Of a stretch of DNA of 19,798 bases, positions 1 to 6,433 are shown in pieces. The first letter of the stretch is position 1, and each line of letters opens with the position of its first letter. The translations under genes and the position numbers were made by a program. This DNA comes from an uncultured Flavobacteriales bacterium. Its GTDB lineage: Bacteria > Bacteroidota > Bacteroidia > CAIKAF01. Below the pieces are notes generated by a model that did no database searches, had not been told where the DNA came from, and saw only the letters and a list, made by a program, of their open reading frames with translations. The DNA lies in NCBI GenBank assembly GCA_937925455.1, contig CALEWF010000131.1, positions 1 to 19,798 on the forward strand, read 5' to 3'.

Positions 1-12
1 AGCCTAATATTA

Positions 13-603
13 TTACTTTACTGACAATTTGGGGTTCATTTTATATGAACGGCACAAGGCATCGAAAAATATAACGAAGTTTTTTTCCAACAGAGAATAA
101 TTGGTTTCAAAAACTTGCAAGGTAATTTCAGCACTTTTAAAATCAGGGGAACGATGACTAAGATTTCGTATGGTTTGCTGAATATATTCGTAATATTGGT
201 AATTGTATAACCACCGATGAGCCTTCATGCGTGAATACATAAAAGCATACTTTTCTGAAAAATAAGCAGCATACTGATCAAGTAATGTATAAATAGATTG
301 TTCAAATTCATGAAGCGATTGAGGATGATATTCATTCCAGTTTTTAGCTAAATAATGATCAAATATTACATCTACAATCACTGCCGCATAATGACGAATA
401 TGTGGAAAAAATATTTTGCGGGATGAGCGTATTAAGGGATGAGTGTCTGTAAACAAATCAATTTGCCGATGATGATTCACGCCAGCCCGAATATTGGGAG
501 GCAGTTGTTCATACAGTGCTTTATTGACCGAATCAGCCAGCATATTTCCAACAATCAATCCCGGATTGCTACCCGCTAAATAGGCATGTGCTAAAAAATT
601 CAT
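13..603 (-). CDS. acpH: Acyl-carrier-protein phosphodiesterase (AcpH/DUF479 family)
   Basis: AcpH family members hydrolyse the phosphodiester that links 4'-phosphopantetheine to holo-ACP, giving apo-ACP in the cytoplasm. The 196-residue product opens with the family's characteristic MNFLAHAYL. It then shows the metal-site region of this HD-like fold: GNMLADSV (Asp24), NHHRQIDLFTDTHP (about 43-56) and VDVIFDHYLA (Asp78, Asp82). The open frame extends ten codons upstream, to 633, but family proteins begin at MNFLAHA, so I place the start at 603. The length is normal for the family. The gene diverges from the hydrolase at 651, with only 47 bp between them. The family call is strong. In this phylum the true substrate is usually unproven. 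Confidence 0.87.
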   Translation of the reverse strand: MNFLAHAYLAGSNPGLIVGNMLADSVNKALYEQLPPNIRAGVNHHRQIDLFTDTHPLIRSSRKIFFPHIRHYAAVIVDVIFDHYLAKNWNEYHPQSLHEFEQSIYTLLDQYAAYFSEKYAFMYSRMKAHRWLYNYQYYEYIQQTIRNLSHRSPDFKSAEITLQVFETNYSLLEKNFVIFFDALCRSYKMNPKLSVK

Positions 604-638
604 GGCAGGATGAAGATACATAAATTCAACCATTCAAC

Positions 639-646
639 TAATTTTG
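639..646 (+). promoter_or_regulatory. Candidate Bacteroidota -7 box (TAATTTTG) for the hydrolase operon
   Basis: TAATTTTG matches the Bacteroidota TAnnTTTG -7 consensus exactly and ends 4 nt before the ATG at 651. Transcription starting about 7 nt downstream would begin at or next to the start codon, giving a leaderless or nearly leaderless message. I see no clear TTTG about 19-20 nt upstream, so this rests on the -7 match and position alone. Confidence 0.4.
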
Positions 647-650
647 ATGC

Positions 651-1472
651 ATGAATGATTTACAACATATAGAAACAAGCAAGGCAACAATATATTTTAA
701 GGAAATCAATACATCTGATCTACCTGTGATACTTTGGCTGCATGGATTTTGTGAAGACCACCAAATCTTTACTACACTGATTGATTCCATACAACTCAAT
801 GCAAGGCACTTATTGCCTGATTTGCCAGGTTATGGAAAGTCTAAGCCCAAAAAAGATTTTGATTTTAGTATGGAATCGTTTGCAAACGCAATATTAGAAA
901 TGCTGACTGCATTAAATATTCAACAGATACATTGCATCGGACATTCTATGGGTGGGTACATTGGGTTGCAACTTGCAGCAAAGCACCCGTTGCTGATTCA
1001 ATCACTAACGTTATTTCACTCGACAGCCACCGGTGATTCTATACAAAAAAAAGAAAACCGAAACCGAACAATGGAGGTCGTAAAACGAGATTTAAACCTT
1101 TTTCTTAAAGAATTTCATCAAAATTTGTTTTATGATAAGAATAAAATCCGGTTTCAATGTTCCATAGAACAAATCAGAAAAAATGCAGCATCTTTTTTAA
1201 CATCAGAAACAGTGATTAATACATTAAAAGGGCTACGCGACAGACCTGATTTTATAGATATTTTAAAACAAAGAACATTTCCATTAAATTATATTATTGG
1301 CAAGCATGACCCCATTTTACCGGCTGAAGAAATGATTCAACAAGCACAGCAATTAAAGGCTCGTTATGCCTTACTTGAAAATAGCGGGCACATGGGCTTT
1401 ATAGAAGAACAAAATAATGTTTCAAAAGTCCTGAAAGATTTCATAACTTCACACAAAAAATCAAGTGAATGA
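651..1472 (+). CDS. Alpha/beta-hydrolase fold protein
   Basis: A 273-residue serine hydrolase of the alpha/beta fold, probably cytoplasmic because no signal peptide is visible. The oxyanion-hole segment is LWLHGF (28-33). The nucleophile elbow is GHSMGG, with Ser99. The acid is probably Asp220 in GKHDPILP, and the base His247 in SGHMGF, so the triad is complete. A cap domain fills roughly 120-205. It resembles small carboxylesterase or MenH/BioH-like hydrolases, but nothing here fixes a substrate. The stop overlaps the next start (ATGA at 1469-1472), which implies translational coupling to the secreted protein downstream. It is the first gene of a three-gene operon. Confidence 0.85.
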   Translation: MNDLQHIETSKATIYFKEINTSDLPVILWLHGFCEDHQIFTTLIDSIQLNARHLLPDLPGYGKSKPKKDFDFSMESFANAILEMLTALNIQQIHCIGHSMGGYIGLQLAAKHPLLIQSLTLFHSTATGDSIQKKENRNRTMEVVKRDLNLFLKEFHQNLFYDKNKIRFQCSIEQIRKNAASFLTSETVINTLKGLRDRPDFIDILKQRTFPLNYIIGKHDPILPAEEMIQQAQQLKARYALLENSGHMGFIEEQNNVSKVLKDFITSHKKSSE

Positions 1473-2914
1473 GAAAGGTTTTTTTATACCAATTTTTTTT
1501 ACTTATCAATATTTCATTTTATGCACAAAATCTGGTTTTAAATCCCAGTTTTGAAATAACAACCTCATGCCCGATGGGTCCAGGAGAATTAGACTTAGCC
1601 ACTAACTGGGACGATGCTAATAGTAATGCTGATACCTGTTCCTCACCTGATTTATATGCAGCCTGTTCATGGACCTTAGGCGGAGTAAACAGCCCCAATG
1701 CGCTACTTGGCTTTCAGCCTTCTCGTACCGGTTCTAATCATGCAGGGATTATTCTCTATGAAGGCGTGGCTTTATTTGATTGTACACCTTTATTTAGCAG
1801 CAATTACCGGGAATACCTGCAAGGCACGTTGAGCCAACCCTTGGATGCTGGAAAATTGTATTGTGTTTCTTTTTACATTAATTTAGCAAATAATGCTAAA
1901 TGGGGAACCAATAATATTAGTGTTTATTTTTCAAACACGCAGGTACAATATGACTTTTGTAATCTTCCCGCACCTTTACCTTTTGCACCACAACTTGAAT
2001 ACATGGGACCTCCCTTAATGGATACTGCAAACTGGGTGCAATTGCAATGGTATTATACAGCCACTGGTGGCGAACAGTATTTTGTTATTGGGAACTTTAA
2101 AGATGATGCCAATACAACCCGTGTGGATGCAAATTGCACTTCATTTCATCCGTACATATATTATTTTATTGATGATGTACGGGTTGAAGAACAACCTGCA
2201 ACCAACCACAGTGTTTATATTTCAGGTGATACGTTGGTTTGTAAAAACCAATCGGTAACACTTACTGTAATTGGGGCGACGGACGTACTTTGGGCTAATG
2301 GAGATACCTCACATACCATTACCACTACTTTAGTAAACGACTCGCTGTTTCAAGTACAAGTAACCGTTGCCTGCACTACATATACCATACAACATTTAGT
2401 AGTGGTAGATAGTTGCTCCAATCAATTTTATCCAGTAATACAAACCACTTCAGATAGTATTTGTCCTGGACAATGCACCAACCTGTGGGTAAGTGTAACA
2501 CCAAAGGATAGTATTTATTCTTTTTCCTGGATTGATTTTCCAGGACAAAATGATTCCTTGCTCGTCGTTTGTCCGCTGCACACCACCACCTATTTTGTAA
2601 TTGTAAACGATACATTACCATACACACCAGCTGATACGGTTTCTATAACTATAGAAATCATAAATAATTGTCCGCTAGTTATACCAAATGTAGTATCACC
2701 CAATGGTGATGGAATGAATGATTTATTCATTATTCAAGGTCTTCCGCCCAATACCCATCTAATTATATTTAACCGTTGGGGATTTAAAATTTATGAAAAT
2801 GATAATTATGCTAATGATTTTGACCCATCATCTTACACCGAAGGCGTGTATTATTACATAGTTGAAACTCCCTATCATTCACCGCAAAAAGGATATTTTC
2901 ATATTTTTAAATAA
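1469..2914 (+). CDS. Secreted T9SS type B cargo with jelly-roll-like and Ig-like domains
   Basis: A 481-residue protein with a Sec signal peptide (1-19, ending FYA before QN). Residues 20-240 look like a galactose-binding-type jelly roll: the segment opens LVLNPSFE and closes IDDVRVEE. Two short Ig-like modules follow (about 245-312 and 320-398), each with paired cysteines. The C-terminus (403-481) is a gliding-motility-associated sorting domain, with SPNGDGMND at 410-418, then FNRWG, then GVYYY. Proteins with this ending are exported by the type IX system and held at or released from the cell surface. The carbohydrate-binding idea is inference. It overlaps the hydrolase by 4 bp and is followed 1 bp later by the lipoprotein. 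Its PorP/SprF partner is not adjacent; the only candidate in the window is at 15817-16749. Confidence 0.85.
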   Translation: MRKVFLYQFFLLINISFYAQNLVLNPSFEITTSCPMGPGELDLATNWDDANSNADTCSSPDLYAACSWTLGGVNSPNALLGFQPSRTGSNHAGIILYEGVALFDCTPLFSSNYREYLQGTLSQPLDAGKLYCVSFYINLANNAKWGTNNISVYFSNTQVQYDFCNLPAPLPFAPQLEYMGPPLMDTANWVQLQWYYTATGGEQYFVIGNFKDDANTTRVDANCTSFHPYIYYFIDDVRVEEQPATNHSVYISGDTLVCKNQSVTLTVIGATDVLWANGDTSHTITTTLVNDSLFQVQVTVACTTYTIQHLVVVDSCSNQFYPVIQTTSDSICPGQCTNLWVSVTPKDSIYSFSWIDFPGQNDSLLVVCPLHTTTYFVIVNDTLPYTPADTVSITIEIINNCPLVIPNVVSPNGDGMNDLFIIQGLPPNTHLIIFNRWGFKIYENDNYANDFDPSSYTEGVYYYIVETPYHSPQKGYFHIFK

Positions 2915-2915
2915 C

Positions 2916-3446
2916 ATGAAAATACTACACAAAATTATCGGATTAACTACTCTTGCCCTGATGCTAAACGGCTGTTCTGCTTTTACTAAATTTTACATTT
3001 ACATGGAAGAAGACATTACGGTTAGCCCGGGAATGGGCATTAATATACCCTTTACCTCCTCTACCCCACCCTTCCCTACACAATCGGCTGTAGCTTTTCA
3101 AAATAATAATACCAACGCTAATTTATTAGAAAGCTGCAAACTAGACCAGCTGCGAGCAAAAATCATATCTCCCGAAAATTATGATTTTTCATTCCTAAAC
3201 AGTGCCGAAATTTTTATTTCTGCCGGTACATTACCCGAGGTAAAAGTTGCTTACATCAACAGCATTCCAGAAGATGTGGGAAATACTATTACATTTCAAA
3301 CTACCAATGTAGAATTAGTTGAATACATTAAAAAAGACCAAATGGTTATACGAATTGCTACGATACAAGATAAAGTTACATTTCAGGAAGTAAAAGCCCG
3401 CTTGTATTCTAGGTTTTTTGTGGATGCAAAAATTTTAGGAATGTAA
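2916..3446 (+). CDS. Lipoprotein of unknown function
   Basis: A 176-residue predicted lipoprotein. The N-terminus MKILHK plus a hydrophobic stretch ends in LNGC, with Cys20 as the lipidated residue. An in-frame start at 2862 would overlap the upstream gene and bury the signal peptide, so the ATG at 2916 is preferred. It lies 1 bp after the previous stop and is therefore probably coupled. The mature part looks all-beta, with features such as ITVSPG, a polar Asn-rich stretch (about 63-70) and FVDAKIL near the end. Similar lipoproteins are, to my memory, widespread in Bacteroidota without an assigned role. I cannot assign a function. Co-transcription with a T9SS cargo suggests an envelope or surface location. 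Confidence 0.78.
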   Translation: MKILHKIIGLTTLALMLNGCSAFTKFYIYMEEDITVSPGMGINIPFTSSTPPFPTQSAVAFQNNNTNANLLESCKLDQLRAKIISPENYDFSFLNSAEIFISAGTLPEVKVAYINSIPEDVGNTITFQTTNVELVEYIKKDQMVIRIATIQDKVTFQEVKARLYSRFFVDAKILGM

Positions 3447-3496
3447 TTTTCTCAAAATTTTGAATAGAATATTTTAATCATCCTATTTTATGAGGG

Positions 3497-3545
3497 GTGG
3501 AGGGATGCGTGTTTCACCACCTCGTAGGAGCGGATTCACCCGCTG
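3497..3545 (+). repeat. Dispersed repeat, copy A (partner at 17128-17177, inverted)
   Basis: The last 29 bp (3517-3545) match the reverse complement of 17128-17156 with three mismatches. The shared core is GCGGATTCACCCGCTG. With one gap, the similarity extends upstream to about 3497 at a clearly lower level. The two copies lie about 13.6 kb apart, both between genes and in opposite orientation. Confidence 0.75.
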
Positions 3546-3580
3546 ACTTATCTGCTGCGGATGGTAGTGGAAAGCCCGCA

Positions 3581-3663
3581 GGGGCGAAGCCCACAGGGCA
3601 CGGGGTAGCGGGGCTGAGGGCACGAAGACACCGCTACCCCGATGCCCTGTGTGGCTGAGCCCC
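3581..3663. repeat. Long GC-rich imperfect palindrome (REP-like or structured RNA)
   Basis: Positions 3592-3611 pair with 3631-3651 over 20 base pairs, broken only by a bulged A at 3642. The loop is 19 nt (3612-3630). Further out, past a bulged T at 3652, AGCC (3588-3591) pairs with GGCT (3653-3656). A tandem A-G/G-A mismatch follows, and then GGGGC (3581-3585) pairs with GCCCC (3659-3663). That is nearly 30 pairs in all. There is no flanking T tract, so a simple terminator is unlikely. It could be a REP-like mobile palindrome or a folded RNA. Confidence 0.7.
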
Positions 3664-3738
3664 GAGGACTTGTAACGAACAGCCGCATAAAGCAGCCTGA
3701 TATCAATACTCTAATGTCAATTTGGGGATTATTAATCG

Positions 3739-5607
3739 TTAAATTATACGATGAGCATGGATTGAAGTTTGTTCAATGGGTAAGTATTCTAATTTACTTC
3801 GTTCTTCCCAAAGTGACTGAATCTTTTGCTCGTCATATCCTTTCCATGTATAAAATCTACGAATACGTTGTTCCAATTCTGTTATTGAAATGGATTTGAA
3901 TAATCGTAAATGTGCATGTTTTTGAAGAATAGGAATAGCCAATGCCACTACTCCTTCTATTAAAATAATTTGTTCGCCATTAAAACGATATGTAACAGGA
4001 ATTGGGTTTCTTAAAGCGTGCCTTGCATATCCGCGTACCTGTATTTCTTCTCTTTGTAAGATGCGTTGTAAATCTTGCTGAATTTTTTCTACTTGAAAAT
4101 TATGATATACATTATGCGGTACAGGGCGTTGTTCTTGAGGCAATATCCAGTCATCCAAAGAAATCTTCAAAACGGAAAGATTATTTTCAATAAAATAATC
4201 TTTCAAATAATTGGCCAACGTTGTTTTTCCGCTTTGAGAATTTCCACCGATGGAAAGTATAAATGGTTGATAAGAAGATGTGATAACCTGTTCTTTTATT
4301 TCTTCTGCTAATGGGCGATACGGCTCATCCACAATAAAATCTACGGCTTCTTTCAAACTGAAAAAAAAGTAATCAGGAATCAGTGTAGTGGCCTTCAACC
4401 CCTTACCTGTAGCTACTCCAACTATTTTACATCCGGCTGCATGGCCTGCTTGAATATCGCGTTCGTTATCGCCAATCATCCAAGATTTTAGTAAATCTAA
4501 ATGATAATCAGCAGCCGCCTGAAATAGCATACCAGGCTTTGGTTTTCGGCAATCACAATCTATTTTGTATTCAGGATTTTCTTCAGGATATCCTTTATCG
4601 GGATGATGCGGGCAATAATAAATATCATCCAGCCAGGCACCGGCTTTACCTAAATCAGTTTCCATTTTATTATGTATGACCCGCAAATATTCTTCACTAC
4701 ACAGATTACGAGCCACAACCGACTGGTTGGTAACTACAATAGAAATATAATCGCTTTGATTGATTTTACGTATCGCTTCCGGAACATCGGGATACAATAT
4801 CAAATCTTCTGCCCGATGAATAAATTCAGTATCATCGTTCAGCACTCCATCACGATCTAAGAAAATGGCTTTTTGCCAATATTTATAACTTTTTCTTTCT
4901 ACTCTACCACTTAGCAAATCTGCTTCTACTTTTTTTAATCGCTCAGGGGTGCCCATGTCTTTCAGGTACTCTGTAGTATTGTAACCTGCCAAATAATGCG
5001 TAGCAACAATAGAAGGAAATATATCTCGGCCAAAGTCACGGGCTATGCCAGGTGGCAAAGTATTTAAAATTTTAGGTGACAATACATACAAGCCGGCATT
5101 TACTAAATTTCTAAAATATTCCCCTTGCTGATGGGGTTTAGGATGAAATGCTGTAATTCGCTTTTGCTTATTCAACTCCACCAAATCACTATCATACGGA
5201 TGATCATTGGGATGTAACACCAAAGTGGCATCGGCTTTATGGGTTTGATGAAAATGAATCAACCGATGTAAATCCATATTGACCAATACATCGCCGTACA
5301 ACACCAAAAAATCTTCCGTTAAATACGATTCAATGGCTTTAATTCCTCCCGTAGTTCCTAAAGGTTCTGTTTCTTCATAATATTGAATAGATACATTCCA
5401 AGCTGCACCATTGCCAAAATGCTGCATGATAGAATCTTTGAGGTAATTAACCAGTATCCAGATTTCGGTAATTCCATAATCGCGTAATAATTCCACGAGG
5501 TATTCAAGCAACGGCTTTCCCAGCAATGGAAGCATGGGTTTAGGAATTTCGCGGGTAAGATTTCCTAACCGTGTTCCTTTTCCTCCTGCCAGAATAACTG
5601 CTTTCAT
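3739..5607 (-). CDS. Three-domain enzyme: sugar-1-P nucleotidyltransferase / heptose bisphosphate phosphatase / P-loop kinase
   Basis: A 622-residue cytoplasmic fusion. Residues 1-235 are an HddC-like sugar-1-phosphate nucleotidyltransferase: LAGGKGTRL (6-14), IPKPMLP (21-27), LYGD (103-106). Residues 245-425 are a GmhB-type HAD phosphatase: DRDGVLND (251-258, nucleophile Asp251), VTNQS (292-296), zinc ligands Cys332, His334, Cys351 and Cys353, RKPKPGM (354-360) and GDNERD (379-384). Residues 447-622 are a uridine-kinase/phosphoribulokinase-like P-loop domain with GGNSQSGKTT (454-463) and LDDW (484-487). The first two domains are consecutive steps of the NDP-D-glycero-D-manno-heptose pathway, and such pairs are known. 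A kinase as the third domain could supply the preceding step, but that is inference. It follows the methyltransferase by 6 bp, in the same operon. Confidence 0.85.
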   Translation of the reverse strand: MKAVILAGGKGTRLGNLTREIPKPMLPLLGKPLLEYLVELLRDYGITEIWILVNYLKDSIMQHFGNGAAWNVSIQYYEETEPLGTTGGIKAIESYLTEDFLVLYGDVLVNMDLHRLIHFHQTHKADATLVLHPNDHPYDSDLVELNKQKRITAFHPKPHQQGEYFRNLVNAGLYVLSPKILNTLPPGIARDFGRDIFPSIVATHYLAGYNTTEYLKDMGTPERLKKVEADLLSGRVERKSYKYWQKAIFLDRDGVLNDDTEFIHRAEDLILYPDVPEAIRKINQSDYISIVVTNQSVVARNLCSEEYLRVIHNKMETDLGKAGAWLDDIYYCPHHPDKGYPEENPEYKIDCDCRKPKPGMLFQAAADYHLDLLKSWMIGDNERDIQAGHAAGCKIVGVATGKGLKATTLIPDYFFFSLKEAVDFIVDEPYRPLAEEIKEQVITSSYQPFILSIGGNSQSGKTTLANYLKDYFIENNLSVLKISLDDWILPQEQRPVPHNVYHNFQVEKIQQDLQRILQREEIQVRGYARHALRNPIPVTYRFNGEQIILIEGVVALAIPILQKHAHLRLFKSISITELEQRIRRFYTWKGYDEQKIQSLWEERSKLEYLPIEQTSIHAHRII

Positions 5608-5613
5608 GGCTGA

Positions 5614-6381
5614 TTATTTTTTATGAACAATGTATAACACCTCTTCTTTGGGCAGGGCATAACGCTCCACTAAGGCAGGGCTAAGTTCTTTTACCAAATG
5701 ATTTTCTTCTACCTCAAAACCAGCAATACGTAAACGATCAGCATAATCGCGGCCATATAAACGAAAATGGTCAGCTTGTAAAAAACGCCGTTCGCGTTCT
5801 TTCGGGTCGGTGATAGAAATATCTTCATCGGTTTTTTCCATATCATAGCGTTGAGGCACCTGTAAAATCCCCCATCCTCCCGGCTTCATTACCCGGTAAA
5901 TTTCACGCATAGCATGTATATCATCTGGGATGTGCTCTAATACATGATTACAAAACACCACATCAAATGAATTATCATCAAAAGGCATGGTATTGATATC
6001 CATTTTCACATCCGCCCAAGGACTTTCTAAATCACCGGTGGTATAATCCAGATTCGACATGCTCTTAAACCGACGAATGAAGCAAAACTCTGGTGCTATA
6101 TGCAATACTTTTAACTGTGCTGAAAAAAAATTGGTTTTCATTTTTAAATATAACCACATCAACCGATGACGCTCTAGCGACATCGAATCGGGCGCTAAAG
6201 CATTAGCACGTGAATACAAACGTCCGTATGGCAACAACTTGCGATACGTTATACCGGTGATGGGATCTTCAAACTTATTACCCCGATAAAACAAACTTAG
6301 TATGCGTAGAAAGAAATGTGCTACATAATGAAGGTACTTTCTCGGAATGATTCGGGTAGCTATACTTATCAATAACTTCAT
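5614..6381 (-). CDS. SAM-dependent class I methyltransferase
   Basis: A 255-residue protein with the Methyltransf_11 core: motif I VLHIAPE (92-98), the acidic residue after strand 2 in GDLESP, FDVVFCNHVLEH (139-150) and MKPGGWG (165-171). Motif I lacks the usual glycine-rich loop and reads HIAPE, a variant I associate with a subgroup found near polysaccharide genes. The open frame begins at 6408, but those extra nine codons lie inside the htpG terminator hairpin, so I chose the ATG at 6381 (MKLLISIATR). An N-terminal basic and hydrophobic segment (about 1-35) may touch the membrane. It precedes the heptose enzyme by 6 bp, suggesting methylation of a sugar or glycan. The substrate is unknown. 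Confidence 0.8.
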   Translation of the reverse strand: MKLLISIATRIIPRKYLHYVAHFFLRILSLFYRGNKFEDPITGITYRKLLPYGRLYSRANALAPDSMSLERHRLMWLYLKMKTNFFSAQLKVLHIAPEFCFIRRFKSMSNLDYTTGDLESPWADVKMDINTMPFDDNSFDVVFCNHVLEHIPDDIHAMREIYRVMKPGGWGILQVPQRYDMEKTDEDISITDPKERERRFLQADHFRLYGRDYADRLRIAGFEVEENHLVKELSPALVERYALPKEEVLYIVHKK

Positions 6382-6395
6382 GGAGCAAAGAAACG

Positions 6396-6422
6396 AAAAA
6401 GCCGGCAAAGAGCCGGCTTTTT
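6396..6422 (-). terminator. Intrinsic terminator of htpG
   Basis: The arms 6396-6406 (AAAAAGCCGGC) and 6412-6422 (GCCGGCTTTTT) form a perfect 11-bp stem with a 5-nt loop. Read on the minus strand, the stem ends in a T run 12 nt after the htpG stop. The methyltransferase start lies only 15 nt further on. Confidence 0.85.
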
Positions 6423-6433
6423 ATCATCACGTT

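Larger units (their letters stand above)
3447..3738. other. GC-rich intergenic region with repeat copy and long hairpin
   Basis: The 292 bp between two convergent operons change from AT-rich to clearly GC-rich between about 3510 and 3700. They contain the dispersed repeat at 3497-3545 and the hairpin element at 3581-3663. I see no gene. A short plus-strand open frame starts at 3642 inside the hairpin and runs on antisense to the heptose gene; it has no coding signs. Confidence 0.6.

Noticed and set aside
2862..2915. Longer lipoprotein starting at 2862
   Set aside because: It would overlap the upstream gene by 53 bp and place 18 residues before the lipoprotein signal peptide.
3570..3700. GC-rich patch as an integron attC site or tRNA gene
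   Set aside because: No RYYYAAC/GTTRRRY core pair and no cloverleaf with a TPsiC-like arm could be found.
3642..3899. Plus-strand open frame of 85 codons
   Set aside because: It starts inside the GC-rich hairpin and then runs antisense through the 3' end of the heptose enzyme; no domain or coding bias is visible.
6382..6408. Longer methyltransferase starting at 6408
   Set aside because: Those codons lie inside the htpG terminator hairpin, so the ATG at 6381 is more likely.
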